A stretch of 64,000 nucleotides of DNA, from contig CAVWJX010000005.1 in the NCBI GenBank assembly GCA_963755435.1, positions 124,001 through 188,000 of the forward strand, in the 5' to 3' direction. The DNA comes from AP-15 sp963755435. Lineage in GTDB: Bacteria > Pseudomonadota > Alphaproteobacteria > ATCC43930 > CGMCC-115725. Below are positions 34,808-44,569 of this stretch, piece by piece. Position 1 is the stretch's first letter; each line of letters begins with the position of its first letter. The position numbers were made by a program, and so were the translations under genes. The notes under the pieces were generated by a model. That model saw nothing but the letters and a program-made list of their open reading frames with translations. It was not told the origin of the DNA and ran no database searches.

Positions 34808-37800
34808 TTACGAGCACCCGCTCGTGGCGCCGCAGGTGTCGCATTTTAGGCAGGTGCCGTTGCGGATCAGGGTGAAGTTGCCGCATTCGCTGCAGCTGTC
34901 GCCTTCGTAGCCGCGGATGCGGGCGGCGCGGATGCGTTCCAGGCGCAACGCCCCGCCTTCGGCCAAAGGCAGGCCGGGGTCGCCAGCCGCCTCGGTGGCC
35001 GGGAACGGGTCGGCCAAGGCGAGGATGGCGGGGCCGCTGCGGCCGGCGCCGCCATGCAACAGGGTCAGCTTGTTGCGGACGAAGCCGTTCGAGACGTCGC
35101 GCGGCATCGAGCCACGCTCCTCGGCCGGTAACGCATCGGCTTCGAGGCGACCGTCGCCGTCCAACCCGCGCAGGCTCGATTGCGCTTCGCCCTTGCCGAC
35201 GGTGTCGGGCAGGAGGTCGGCGGGCTCGGCGTGGGCGAGGTCGCCGCGGCCGAGATAGGAGATCGCCAATTCGCGAAAGATATAGTCGAGGATCGAGGTC
35301 GCCATCTTGATCGCGTCGTTGCCTTCGACGATGCCGGACGGCTCGAACCGGCTGAACGTAAAACTCTCGACGAACTCCTCGAGCGGCACGCCGTATTGCA
35401 GGCCCATCGAGATCGCGATCGCGAAATTGTGCATCAGCGAGCGGAACGCCGAGCCCTCCTTGTGCATGTCGATGAAGAGTTCGGCCAAGCGGCCGTCCTC
35501 GTGCTCGCCGGTGCGCAGATAGACCTTGTGGCCGCCGACCGTGGCCTTTTGCGTGTAGCCCTTGCGCCGGTTCGGCAGCCGCCGGCGCTCGCCGCGCTGC
35601 ACGACCCGTTCGACCACTCGCTCGACCACTCGCTCGACGATGCGTTCGGCGACCAGCGGCGCCCGCTGGGCCGGGGTTTGCTCGAACAGCTCGGCCGCCT
35701 GATCCTCGGCCGGCTCGTCGTCGCCGAAGAGGTTCGCCGCCAATGGCTGCGACAGCTTCGAGCCGTCGCGGTAGAGCGCCGTCGATTTGAGGCCGAGCCG
35801 CCAGGACAACAGGTAGGCGCTCTTGCAGTCCTCGACCGTCGCCGCGTTCGGCATGTTGATGGTCTTCGAGATCGCCCCCGAGATGAACGGCTGCGCCGCC
35901 GCCATCATCCGGATGTGGCTTTCGGCCGACAGCGCGCGGGTGCCGGTCGGCCCGCACGGGCTGGCGCAGTCGAACACCGCCAGGTGCTCGGCTGCGAGGT
36001 GCGGTGCCCCTTCCAGGGTCATCGCCCCGCAACACCAGGTGTTGGCGGCGTCGATCTCGGCCCGGCTGAAGCCGAGTGCGGCCAACAGGTCGCAGCCCGG
36101 CCGATCGAGCGCGGCGGCGTCGAGGCCGAGCCGCCCGGTGCAGAACTCCTCGCCCAAGGTCCATTTGTTGAAGGCGAACTTGATGTCGAAGGCGGTGGCG
36201 AGTGCCGCTTCGGCGGCGGCGAGCGCGGGCTCGTCGAACCCCCTGGCGCGCAGGCTCTGGTGGTTGATCACCGGCGCTCCGGCGAGGCTGCCGCGGCCCA
36301 GCGCATAGCGCTCGATCGCCGCGATCTCGGCGGCGCCGTAGCCGAGTGCGGCGAGCGCCTGCGGCACCGCGCGGTTGATGATCTTGAAATAGCCGCCGCC
36401 GGCCAGCTTCTTGAATTTGACCAGCGCGAAATCGGGCTCGATCCCGGTGGTGTCGCAATCCATGACCAGGCCGATCGTGCCGGTCGGTGCGATCACCGTA
36501 GCCTGGGCGTTGCGGAAACCGTGCCGCTCGCCGAGCGCAAGCGCCATGTCCCAGGCCCCGCGCGCCGCGGCAACCAGCTGCGGGTCCGGGCAATTTGCGG
36601 CGTCGAGCGCCACCGGCAGGATCGACAGCCCCTCATACTCCGCACTCTCGCCATGGGCGGCGCGGCGGTGGTTGCGGATCACCCGCAGCATGCCTTCGCG
36701 GTTGCCGGGGTAGCCCGGAAAGGCGCCGCGCGGGATCAAGCCGGGGTCGCCCGCCATCTCGGCCGAGGCGGCGTAGCTGGCCCCGGTCAAGAGCGCGGTC
36801 ACCGCCGCGGCGAAGGCCCGCCCCGCATCGCTGTCATAGGCGATGCCCATCGCCATCAAAAGGCCGCCGAGATTGGCGTAGCCGAGGCCGAGGGTGCGGA
36901 ACTCGAACGAGCGGCGGGCGATCTCGGCCGACGGAAACTGCGCCATCATCACCGAGATTTCGAGCACCAGCGTCCACAGCCGCACCGCATGGGCAAAGGC
37001 CACGGCGTCGAACCCGCCATCCTTGCCGCGGAACGCCATCAGGTTGAGCGAGGCAAGGTTGCAGGCGGTGTCGTCGAGGAAATTGTATTCCGAGCATGGG
37101 TTGGAGGCGTTGATGCGGCCGCTCTCAGGACAGGTGTGCCAGTCGTTGATCGTCGTGTCGAATTGCAGGCCGGGATCGGCCGAGGCCCAGGCGGCGTGCC
37201 CGATCCGGTCCCAAAGCGCGCGCGCCGGCAGGGTTTTGGCAACTTTGCCGTCGGTGCGCCGGGTCAGCTCCCACGGCCCGTCGGCTTCGACCCGGTCGAG
37301 GAAGGCGTTCGAGACCCGCACCGAATTGTTGGAATTCTGTCCGGCCACGGTCAGGTAGGCCTCGGAATCCCAATCGGTGTCGTAGGTGCGGAAATCGATC
37401 GCGGCATAGCCCTGACGGGCGAACTGGATCACTCGCTGGATGCAATTTTCCGGGATCAGCGCGCGGCGGGCGGCGCGGATCTGGTATTTGAGGGCCGGGT
37501 TTTGCGCCGGGTCGCACGGCTCGGCGTTGCCGGGAAGCGCCTGATGGCACGCGGCCATGATCCGGTTCAGATGCCGGGCCGCGAGCTTGGAGCCGGCGAC
37601 CAGGGCCGCCACCTTCTGCTCCTCGACCACCTTCCAGTCGATAAAGGTTTCGATGTCGGGATGATCGATGTCGACGATCACCATCTTGGCCGCCCGCCTG
37701 GTGGTGCCGCCCGATTTGATCGCACCGGCGGCGCGGTCGCCGATTCTAAGAAAGCTCATCAGCCCGGAAGAGCGGCCGCCGCCCGAGAGCCGCTCGCCAT

Positions 37801-38521
37801 CGCCGCGCAATTTCGAGAAATTCGAGCCCGAGCCCGAGCCGTATTTGAAGATCCGCGCCTCGCGCACCCACAAATCCATGATCCCGCCCTCGTTGACGAG
37901 GTCGTCGGCGACACTCTGGATAAAGCAGGCATGCGGTTGCGGGTGCTCGTAGGCGCTGGCCGATACGGTCAGTTCGCCGCTGCGATAGTCGACGTAATAA
38001 TGACCCTGCGCCGGGCCGTCGATGCCATAGGCCCAATAGAGCCCGGTATTGAACCATTGCGGCGAATTGGGCGCCCCGATCTGCCGCGCCAGCATCACCC
38101 GGATCTCGTCGTAAAAGGCGCTTGCGTCCTCCTCGGCGTCGAAATAGCCGCCTTTCCAGCCCCAATACGTCCAGGTCCCGGCCATCCGATCGAACACCTG
38201 CCGGGCGGTCGTTTCACCGCCAAGGCGCTGGCTCTCGGGCAGGGCGGCCAGGGCTTCGCGGTCGGCGGTGCGCCGCCACAGCCAGGGCGGCACCCCGTCC
38301 TCCTCGACTGCCGCCAGGCGGGCCGGCACCCCGGCCTTACGAAAATACTTCTGGGCGAGGATGTCGCAGGCGACCTGGCTCCATTCGGCCGGCACCTCGA
38401 TCCCCTCGGCCTGGAACACGACCGAGCCGTCGGGATTACGAATCTCGCTCGCCGCATCGCGGAACGGAATCGATGCGTAGGGATCCTCAGCCGCCGTGGT
38501 AAAGCGCCGCGCGATGTGCAT
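34808..38521 (-). CDS. nrdJ: Vitamin B12-dependent ribonucleotide reductase, class II
   Basis: A 1237-residue adenosylcobalamin-dependent reductase that makes deoxyribonucleotides from ribonucleoside diphosphates with or without oxygen. Features: N-terminal domain, finger-loop cysteine in NPCSEYNFLDDTACNLASLN, catalytic-core PTGTIGLVMDCDTTGIEPDF, active-site CCGAMTLEGAPHLAAEHLAV, a linker of repeated VERVV units (about residue 960-985), and a C-terminal zinc ribbon CSECGNFTLI and CLKCDTCGATSGCS used in thiol relay. GGGGGGA precedes the ATG. The long plus-strand open frame opposite it is a high-GC mirror and not a gene. Confidence 0.97.
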   Translation of the reverse strand: MHIARRFTTAAEDPYASIPFRDAASEIRNPDGSVVFQAEGIEVPAEWSQVACDILAQKYFRKAGVPARLAAVEEDGVPPWLWRRTADREALAALPESQRLGGETTARQVFDRMAGTWTYWGWKGGYFDAEEDASAFYDEIRVMLARQIGAPNSPQWFNTGLYWAYGIDGPAQGHYYVDYRSGELTVSASAYEHPQPHACFIQSVADDLVNEGGIMDLWVREARIFKYGSGSGSNFSKLRGDGERLSGGGRSSGLMSFLRIGDRAAGAIKSGGTTRRAAKMVIVDIDHPDIETFIDWKVVEEQKVAALVAGSKLAARHLNRIMAACHQALPGNAEPCDPAQNPALKYQIRAARRALIPENCIQRVIQFARQGYAAIDFRTYDTDWDSEAYLTVAGQNSNNSVRVSNAFLDRVEADGPWELTRRTDGKVAKTLPARALWDRIGHAAWASADPGLQFDTTINDWHTCPESGRINASNPCSEYNFLDDTACNLASLNLMAFRGKDGGFDAVAFAHAVRLWTLVLEISVMMAQFPSAEIARRSFEFRTLGLGYANLGGLLMAMGIAYDSDAGRAFAAAVTALLTGASYAASAEMAGDPGLIPRGAFPGYPGNREGMLRVIRNHRRAAHGESAEYEGLSILPVALDAANCPDPQLVAAARGAWDMALALGERHGFRNAQATVIAPTGTIGLVMDCDTTGIEPDFALVKFKKLAGGGYFKIINRAVPQALAALGYGAAEIAAIERYALGRGSLAGAPVINHQSLRARGFDEPALAAAEAALATAFDIKFAFNKWTLGEEFCTGRLGLDAAALDRPGCDLLAALGFSRAEIDAANTWCCGAMTLEGAPHLAAEHLAVFDCASPCGPTGTRALSAESHIRMMAAAQPFISGAISKTINMPNAATVEDCKSAYLLSWRLGLKSTALYRDGSKLSQPLAANLFGDDEPAEDQAAELFEQTPAQRAPLVAERIVERVVERVVERVVQRGERRRLPNRRKGYTQKATVGGHKVYLRTGEHEDGRLAELFIDMHKEGSAFRSLMHNFAIAISMGLQYGVPLEEFVESFTFSRFEPSGIVEGNDAIKMATSILDYIFRELAISYLGRGDLAHAEPADLLPDTVGKGEAQSSLRGLDGDGRLEADALPAEERGSMPRDVSNGFVRNKLTLLHGGAGRSGPAILALADPFPATEAAGDPGLPLAEGGALRLERIRAARIRGYEGDSCSECGNFTLIRNGTCLKCDTCGATSGCS

Positions 38522-38863
38522 TGCGTCCCCCCGAAACCTGGTCTGATGCCGAAAGAGTTCTCAGCAAGATCTAGATGCGAAAGCCATTCAGGAGGCTATA
38601 TGTAGACCGACACAACGGCGGCGGCAACGCAATTTGGGGCGATTACGCGAATGAGCCCTAGATGTTGCGCCAGGGCAACGTCGAACCGCCGCGCTGCAGG
38701 GCGCCGGTCCGTGCGATCCAGCGAGGCCGCCATCAGCGGCGGCGCGGGGAGCGGCGGCGGATCGGAGGTGGAAGACCGCTGGTGAGCGGCCACGCGGCTT
38801 CCGCGGCGTGCGCGGAGGGGCTAATCTCTAGGCTAGCGCTCCAATACGAGGTTCGACGCCACC
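38522..38863. promoter_or_regulatory. nrdJ / LLM-oxidoreductase divergent control region
   Basis: About 340 bp between divergent genes. Two AT-rich palindromes stand out in the GC-rich context: ATCTAGAT (38569-38576) and CTATATGTAG (38596-38605). They recall the paired NrdR boxes that control ribonucleotide reductase genes, but their centres are 28 bp apart rather than the usual 31-32, so this is only a suggestion. No cobalamin riboswitch is recognisable. Confidence 0.3.
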
Positions 38864-40006
38864 ATGATCAAGCGGTTCCATTCTCTCTATGTCGGGCAGA
38901 TCGCGCTCGACAATATCGGGCTCGACGGCACCCCGGCGAATGATCGCCGCTACTCGAACGAGCGGCTGTCCGAAGTGTTCTGGACCGCGCGCGACGTGGC
39001 CCGGGTCATGGACGAGGAAGGCTATTACGCGCTGTGGACCGCCGAGCATCATTTCCAGCACGAGGGCTATGAGTGCCTGCCGAACCTGATCCAGCTCGGG
39101 CTGTGGCTGGCGACCCAGACCAAGCGCCTCAAATTCGGCTGCGGGTTCAACATTTTGCCGATGTGGCACCCGATCCGGCTGGCCGAGGATTATGCGATGG
39201 CCGACATCGTCACCGATGGAAGGGTGATCTTGGGCGTCGGGCGCGGCTATCACACCCGCGAGGTCGAGACCTTTGGCGCGCCGCTGCTCGATACCGAGGC
39301 CAATCGCGAGATCTTCGAGGAGGGGCTTCAGCTGATGCTGAAATGCTTCAACGAAGACTCGTTCCGCCACCAGGGCAAGTATTTCGAATGCCCGCCCAAG
39401 GTCCCTTATCGCGGCTATCAGCTCGATGAAATCACCATGGTGCCGCGGCCAAAGCATCTGCCGGTCGAGATCTGGATGCCGATCGCCAGCGGCCGGACCA
39501 TCGACATGATGGCGCAATACGGCATCAAGGCGATGGTGACGTTGAACGGCGAGAAGATCCTCGACGACGTGATCCGCGCCTACCATGCCGCCTGCCTGCG
39601 CCACGGCCGCCAAGTGCAGCTCGGCCAGGACATGATCTGGGGTGCGGGTCTCTATCTCGCCGCGAGCAAGGAAGAGGCGATGCGCCGGGTCGAGCCGTCG
39701 CATGACGAGCGCTATAAATGGTTCGCGCCGTTCGGCTTTGTGCGCTACGCCGACGAACACGGCCGGACCTGGGGCACGCCGGGCGCGCCGTCGCGGGTGC
39801 CGTCGCTCGCCGATGGCGTCGCGCAAAAGGCGTGGTTTTGCGGCACCCCCAAAGAGGTCATCGACGGGATCAAATCGATCGAAGCCAAATATCCGGGCCT
39901 CGAGGATTTCATGATCCACTGGGCCGAGGGCCTGCCGCCCGACGAATTCAAGGATCAGCTGCGCTGGTTCGCCCGCGAGGTGATGCCGGCCTTTAATCGC
40001 GGCTGA
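38864..40006 (+). CDS. LLM class flavin-dependent oxidoreductase
   Basis: A 380-residue luciferase-like TIM-barrel monooxygenase. Typical segments are EEGYYALWTAEHHFQHEGYE, FNILPMWHPIRLAEDYAMAD, RVILGVGRGYHTREVETFGA and CGTPKEVIDGIKSIE. Such enzymes use reduced FMN or F420 and oxidise diverse carbon compounds; the substrate is unknown. The ATG lies just downstream of a weak AG-rich element. It precedes an MDR oxidoreductase gene by 73 bp on the same strand. Confidence 0.87.
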   Translation: MIKRFHSLYVGQIALDNIGLDGTPANDRRYSNERLSEVFWTARDVARVMDEEGYYALWTAEHHFQHEGYECLPNLIQLGLWLATQTKRLKFGCGFNILPMWHPIRLAEDYAMADIVTDGRVILGVGRGYHTREVETFGAPLLDTEANREIFEEGLQLMLKCFNEDSFRHQGKYFECPPKVPYRGYQLDEITMVPRPKHLPVEIWMPIASGRTIDMMAQYGIKAMVTLNGEKILDDVIRAYHAACLRHGRQVQLGQDMIWGAGLYLAASKEEAMRRVEPSHDERYKWFAPFGFVRYADEHGRTWGTPGAPSRVPSLADGVAQKAWFCGTPKEVIDGIKSIEAKYPGLEDFMIHWAEGLPPDEFKDQLRWFAREVMPAFNRG

Positions 40007-40079
40007 GGTTAACCGCGGCTGGCTGCGATCGCGGTTGATCGGCCGGGTGCGCTAACTTTCTGCGAGCGGGGAGGGAGCA

Positions 40080-41066
40080 ATGAAAAAGGTCCAGATCACC
40101 GATTACGGCGTGCCGGAAAACGTCGCGCAGTGCGTCGAAGCGCCCGATGTCGGCGCCCCGGGACCCGGCGAGATCGTGTTCGACGTGCTGGCCTTTCCGA
40201 TCAATCCGGCCGATATCTCGTTCTGCCGCGGCAATTACCGCTTGCATCCGGCCCTGCCGGCAACCCCGGGGGCGGAATGCGTCGGCCGGGTCGCGGCGGT
40301 CGGCGCCGGGGTTACCGACATTCGGCCGGGCGACTTCGTCGTCAACATGCAGCGCGAGAACTGGGTGCAGCGCCGCCGCGTTGCCGCCGCCGAGGCGATC
40401 CCGTTGCCGGCGGGGCTCGATCTCGAGCAGGCGGCGATGCTGCGGATCAATCCGGCGACGGCGCTGCTGCTGCTCGAAGACCATGTCGCGCTGAAGCCCG
40501 GCGATTGGGTCATCCAGGACGTCGCCAATTCGGCGGTCGGTCGCCATCTGATCGTGCTCGCCAAGGCCAAGGGCGTACGCACCCTCAACGTCGTGCGTCG
40601 CGACGACGTCGCCGCCGAATTAACGGCGCTCGGCGCCGACGCGGTGCTGGTCGACGGGCCCGATCTTGCCGAGCGCACGCAGCGGGTGACCGGCGGTGCC
40701 CCGATCCGCCTCGGCATCGACGCGGTCTCCGGCGAGGCCGCCAAGCGCATCGCCGATTGCGTTGCCGATGGCGGGGTCGTGGTCAGCTACGGCTCGATGA
40801 GCGGCGCCGATCTGGTGATCAGCCGCGCCGCAATCAGTAGGGGGGTGAGCCTCAAAGCGTTCATGCTCGGCGACGGCCTCGCCAAGCGCCCCCGCGAGCA
40901 GGTGCGCACCCTCTACGCCGACCTCGCCGCCAAGCTCCTCGACGGGACCCTAAAGGCTCCGGTCGACGCGACCTATCCGATCGAGGACATCAAGCAGGCG
41001 CTCGCCCACGCCCAGCGCGGCCACCGCAACGGCAAGGTGCTGGTCCTGCCCAACGGCCCGGTCTGA
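40080..41066 (+). CDS. MDR-family oxidoreductase, 2-enoyl thioester/quinone reductase-like
   Basis: A 328-residue zinc-free medium-chain dehydrogenase/reductase. Marks: AFPINPADISFCRGNYRLHP, VGRVAAVGAGVTDIRPGDFV, the NADPH-binding VIQDVANSAVGRHLIVLAKA, and C-terminal IEDIKQALAHAQRGHRNGKV. The structural-zinc cysteines of alcohol dehydrogenases are absent, which places it with quinone reductases and mitochondrial-type trans-2-enoyl thioester reductases (Etr1/MECR-like). GGGGAGGGAG precedes the ATG. Its substrate is not determined by the context. Confidence 0.8.
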   Translation: MKKVQITDYGVPENVAQCVEAPDVGAPGPGEIVFDVLAFPINPADISFCRGNYRLHPALPATPGAECVGRVAAVGAGVTDIRPGDFVVNMQRENWVQRRRVAAAEAIPLPAGLDLEQAAMLRINPATALLLLEDHVALKPGDWVIQDVANSAVGRHLIVLAKAKGVRTLNVVRRDDVAAELTALGADAVLVDGPDLAERTQRVTGGAPIRLGIDAVSGEAAKRIADCVADGGVVVSYGSMSGADLVISRAAISRGVSLKAFMLGDGLAKRPREQVRTLYADLAAKLLDGTLKAPVDATYPIEDIKQALAHAQRGHRNGKVLVLPNGPV

Positions 41067-41096
41067 CCCGGGGTCTGAGGCGGGGCCCTTAACAGG

Positions 41097-42914
41097 CTAA
41101 CGCTGCAAGATGCCGGCGGCGCCGCCTGGGTCGTAGCCGACCGCGACCCGCACATCGACGACGCAGACCTGGCCGGCGCGCACCGCGGCGACCGCCTCGG
41201 TCAGCGCCGCGACCAGCTGTTTCGGGTCCTCGACCGGGCCGATGCCGAGGCAGCCCTGGCCACGCGCCAAGGTCGCAAGGTCGATGTCGGGTTCGCGGAT
41301 CGACTGCCCGATCCAGCGGTTCTCGACCGGCCGGCCGCGCTCGCGGGCGACCCGCTCCTGGTGCAATTCGTCATTGAAGAACGAGCGGTTGTTGGCGATC
41401 ACCACCAGTAGCGGGATATGGTTGTGCACTGCGGTCCACAGCGCGGTCACGCCCATCAGAAAATCGCCGTCGCCGAGGATTGCCACCGGCAGCCGGCCGC
41501 TGCCGCCGTCGCGCAAGGCGAGTGCGGCGCCGACCGACATCCCCGGACCCGAACCGATGCCGCCGCCGCCATCGGTGCCGAGAAAATCGAGCGGGTGGCG
41601 GAACTCCCACAGATGCTCGGCCCAGCTCAGCGGCAGGCGGATCATCGTGACCGGGCTGTCGCCCAGCACCTCTTTCAGCGCCGTCGCCGCCATCGGCACC
41701 TCGATGATCCGGGCGGTGTCGAGTGCCGACAACGGCGGCGGCGCGCGCCGTGGCCGCGGCGCCGGCAAGGGCGGCGGGTTCGGGCGCAATTCCTTGACCG
41801 CGGCCAACAGCGCCGGCACCGCGGCGTCGGGTTCGGCCAACAGATTAACATCGGCCGGCGGCAGGCCCTGATAGTCCATGCTCCAGCCATTATGGACAAA
41901 TTGGTCGGGCGAGATCTGGATCACCTTGCCGGCCGGGAACTTGCCGCGACAGGCGGTCTTCAAGGTGCCGGCGAGATCGATCCAGTCGAGGCTGAGGATC
42001 ACATCGGCGCCGGCGAGAAGTTCGGCCCCGTCCGATGTCGGCGCGGTCGGGCCGGCGGCGTGCAACGCATGGTCGGTCGGGAACACCGCCCCGGTCTTGC
42101 GGTCGGTCATGACCCGCGCACCCACCGCCTCGGCCAGCGCGACGCGCTGCCGCCACCGCTCGGGATCACGCGAGGCGCGGCCCATCAGGATCACCGGCCG
42201 CTCGGCCCGCGCCAAGAGTTCCGCCGCCTGGCGCAACAGCGTGCCGCCGGGTTCGGGCGAGGCCGGCGGGGCAAAGCGGGCGATCTCGGGCATCGGCGGC
42301 ACCGCATCGATCTCGTCCTCCTGCAAGGCCAGATCGAAATTGAGGTAGACCGGCCCGCGCGGCGCCGTCTGCGCGATCATGTTGGCGCGCAGCACCGCCT
42401 CCTGCGCGGCGCCGACCGAGGAGGGCTGGTCGTCCCATTTGATGAAGTTGCGGATCAGCGCGCCCTGGTCGCGGGCGGTGTGAATCCACTCGATCCACGG
42501 CCGCCGGCGGGTCGCGTCGAGCGCGCCGGTGGCGCCGAGCACGATAACCGGCATCCGGTCGCACCAGGCGTTGAAGATCGCCATCGTCGCGTGCATCAGC
42601 CCGACATTGGCATGAACGCAAACCAGCATCGGTCGGCCGGTGACCTTGGCCCAGCCATGGGCCAGCGCAACCGCGCTTTCCTCGTGCAGGCACAAGAGCA
42701 TGCGCGGGCGCGAATTGCCGAGGTAGTTGACCAGGCTGTCGTGCAGGCCGCGATAGCTCGAGCCGGGGTTGAGCGCCACATAGGGGATGTCGAGCGCGCG
42801 GATCGCCGCGGCGATCGCGTCGCTGCCCCAGATCCGGTTCGACGGCGCGCTCGGCTGCGGCCGGTCGATCTCGCTGCCGGCGGCCTCGGCCGGCCTTGCG
42901 GGCGTATTCTCCAC
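41097..42914 (-). CDS. ThDP-dependent enzyme of the acetolactate synthase/benzoylformate decarboxylase family
   Basis: About 605 residues, complete three-domain architecture: PYR domain with activating Glu in LLCLHEESAVALAHGWAKVT, central transhydrogenase-like domain (RPVILMGRASRDPERWRQRV), and PP domain with GDGDFLMGVTALWTAVHNHI followed by VVIANNRSFFNDELHQERVA. A low-complexity Pro-rich linker (PPPLPAPRPRRAPPPLSALD) joins the last two. GTG 42914 is preferred (GGGAGAAG upstream); ATG 42962 would add 16 residues. The enzyme could be a decarboxylase or carboligase; the substrate is not assignable. Confidence 0.85.
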   Translation of the reverse strand: MENTPARPAEAAGSEIDRPQPSAPSNRIWGSDAIAAAIRALDIPYVALNPGSSYRGLHDSLVNYLGNSRPRMLLCLHEESAVALAHGWAKVTGRPMLVCVHANVGLMHATMAIFNAWCDRMPVIVLGATGALDATRRRPWIEWIHTARDQGALIRNFIKWDDQPSSVGAAQEAVLRANMIAQTAPRGPVYLNFDLALQEDEIDAVPPMPEIARFAPPASPEPGGTLLRQAAELLARAERPVILMGRASRDPERWRQRVALAEAVGARVMTDRKTGAVFPTDHALHAAGPTAPTSDGAELLAGADVILSLDWIDLAGTLKTACRGKFPAGKVIQISPDQFVHNGWSMDYQGLPPADVNLLAEPDAAVPALLAAVKELRPNPPPLPAPRPRRAPPPLSALDTARIIEVPMAATALKEVLGDSPVTMIRLPLSWAEHLWEFRHPLDFLGTDGGGGIGSGPGMSVGAALALRDGGSGRLPVAILGDGDFLMGVTALWTAVHNHIPLLVVIANNRSFFNDELHQERVARERGRPVENRWIGQSIREPDIDLATLARGQGCLGIGPVEDPKQLVAALTEAVAAVRAGQVCVVDVRVAVGYDPGGAAGILQR

Positions 42915-43091
42915 GGCACTTCTCCCTTCGCCAACCGGCTGCGGCGCCGGATTACGCCCCATTCCGCCGGATCGGGCAAGCCCGGCCAGGGCCGCGGGGT
43001 GCTTCGCTCCCGCCAGTGCCGAGCAGCGAACCCACCGCTGACGCAGGCCGGGCGTCGTCCCTTGCCGCCGAACCCCAGGCCGCTTGCGCGA

Positions 43092-43454
43092 TCAGCCCAG
43101 CCGGCCGCCGCTCGGCGCCGGGTTGTCGCCCGGTCGCCATTTGTCGCCCGAGCGCAGCAGCGGCGCCACCTCGACCGGGTATTCGTCGTCGACGGAATAT
43201 TCGTAGCAGCGGATATGGTCGGCCTGCGGATAAGCCGCCGCGATCGCCGCCAGCGCCGCCGCCAGCGCATCGAAATCGCCGGTGTATTGCAGCCGGCTGT
43301 TCCACACCCCGCGCTGGGCCCGGCTCAAGCGCCCGACCGAGGCCTCGTTGGTTTCCGGCAGGCGATCGATGTAGGCGGTGATCTCGATATTGACCGGCCC
43401 CGCATCGCGCGTCTCGTCGTGGGTGATCTCGACCCGAAAAACCTGGTAGGCCAT
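43092..43454 (-). CDS. Hypothetical protein
   Basis: A 120-residue soluble protein, MAYQVFRVEITHDETRDAGP and onward, with an alternating beta pattern early (VNIEITAYIDRLPET) and a helical centre (DALAAALAAIAAAYPQADHI). No signal peptide, membrane segment or recognisable motif. Codon use is like its neighbours, so it is probably a real gene, but I do not recognise the family. It is minus strand, upstream of the ThDP enzyme gene with about 180 bp between, and may share its transcript. Confidence 0.6.
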   Translation of the reverse strand: MAYQVFRVEITHDETRDAGPVNIEITAYIDRLPETNEASVGRLSRAQRGVWNSRLQYTGDFDALAAALAAIAAAYPQADHIRCYEYSVDDEYPVEVAPLLRSGDKWRPGDNPAPSGGRLG

Positions 43455-43589
43455 CGCGCGAGCTTATGCCTCTCGGAATTACTCGGAAACGGCGGCGATG
43501 GCCAGCCGAAGGCTTGGCGGGCGGGCGAAACCGCGCCGCACCGGCGCCGGGCGCCGGGCGAGGGCGTGCCACCCGATCGGAACTTCCAA

Positions 43590-44414
43590 CTACAGCACCG
43601 GTCCGGGGATGGCGAGGGCGTTCTCGGTCAGGCCCTTGGTGATGATGTCGTAGGCCTCGTCCAATGAATCGGTGCGATGGAAAATGTCGAGGTCGGCGGC
43701 GCTGATCGTACCGTATTTGACGAGCGCGTCGAAGTTGATCACCTCGTTCCAGTATTTGGTGCCGAACAGCACGATCGGCATTTTCTTGCGGGTCTTGCGG
43801 GTTTGCACCAGGGTCAGGATCTCGAACATCTCGTCGAGCGTGCCAAAGCCGCCCGGGAACAGCACGACCGCCTTGGCCAGATAGACAAACCAGAATTTGC
43901 GCATGAAGAAGTAATGAAAGTAAAAATGTAGCTCCCTGGTCACATAGGGGTTATCGAATTCTTCGTTCGGGATCGAGATTGTCAGCCCGACATTGAGCCC
44001 CTTCGCCTCGGAAGCACCGCGATTGGCGGCCTCCATGATGCCGGGGCCGCCGCCGGTGCAGACGACAAAGCGCTGCTGGTCCTCTCCGAGCTTTTTCGAC
44101 CAGGCGGTCAGCCGCTGGGCGAGCTCCCGCGCGGCCTGGTAATAGATCGACAGCGAGAGCGCCGTTTGCGCCGCCTCGAGGCCCTCGCCGGCCCGCTCCG
44201 CCTCGGCCAGCGCCGCTCGCGCCGCCTCCTCCGAGACGAGCCGTGCCGACCCCATGAAGACGATCGTGTCCTGGACGTGGTGGCGCTGGAAGCGATAGAG
44301 CGGCTCCAAATACTCGGCGAGGATGCGCAGCGCACGCGCATCCTTGCTCCGCAAGAAGCGGGCGTCCTCATAGGCCTTGGTTTGGCGGCGGCCACGCCCG
44401 CCGGTCTTGTCCAA
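43590..44414 (-). CDS. LOG-family Rossmann-fold protein (TIGR00730-like)
   Basis: About 274 residues from TTG 44414, which has GAGGTG just upstream; the open frame to 44540 would give 42 more residues of unlikely sequence. The nucleotide-binding GGGPGIMEAANRGASEAKGL and the catalytic PGGFGTLDEMFEILTLVQTR (PGGxGTxxE) are the signatures of cytokinin-activating LOG proteins and related nucleoside 5'-monophosphate phosphoribohydrolases. In bacteria they may clear or convert nucleotide monophosphates. Followed by a converging spacer, then hypothetical and ThDP genes. Confidence 0.85.
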   Translation of the reverse strand: MDKTGGRGRRQTKAYEDARFLRSKDARALRILAEYLEPLYRFQRHHVQDTIVFMGSARLVSEEAARAALAEAERAGEGLEAAQTALSLSIYYQAARELAQRLTAWSKKLGEDQQRFVVCTGGGPGIMEAANRGASEAKGLNVGLTISIPNEEFDNPYVTRELHFYFHYFFMRKFWFVYLAKAVVLFPGGFGTLDEMFEILTLVQTRKTRKKMPIVLFGTKYWNEVINFDALVKYGTISAADLDIFHRTDSLDEAYDIITKGLTENALAIPGPVL

Positions 44415-44569
44415 TCTGCACCTCGGCTCAATCGGGTTCTCTGCTATCAGCCTATTACAGCTGGTCACCGCAAAGCCGTCTGTCGACAGCAAGGGCCGAG
44501 GCAGCGTTCGCCCACTGGTCCTTGCCATTCGAATTTCCAACTGAGACGCTCCGGCCCACCGGGGCCTCG

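Noticed and set aside
35590..35650. Short tandem repeat in nrdJ (VERVV units) as a possible mobile or phase-variable repeat
   Set aside because: It is in frame and falls in the flexible linker before the C-terminal domain, where class II reductases commonly carry such repeats.
34743..36593. A 616-codon minus-strand frame inside nrdJ
   Set aside because: It lies in another frame of nrdJ; Arg/Pro/Gly-rich translation typical of shadow frames.
35180..38605. A 1141-codon open frame on the plus strand opposite nrdJ
   Set aside because: It mirrors a real gene; in very GC-rich DNA antisense frames stay open. Its translation is low complexity, has no recognisable domain, and nrdJ on the other strand has full family similarity.
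41418..43667. A 749-codon plus-strand frame opposite the ThDP enzyme
   Set aside because: Antisense shadow, Arg/Gly-rich, no domain, while the minus strand encodes a complete ThDP enzyme.
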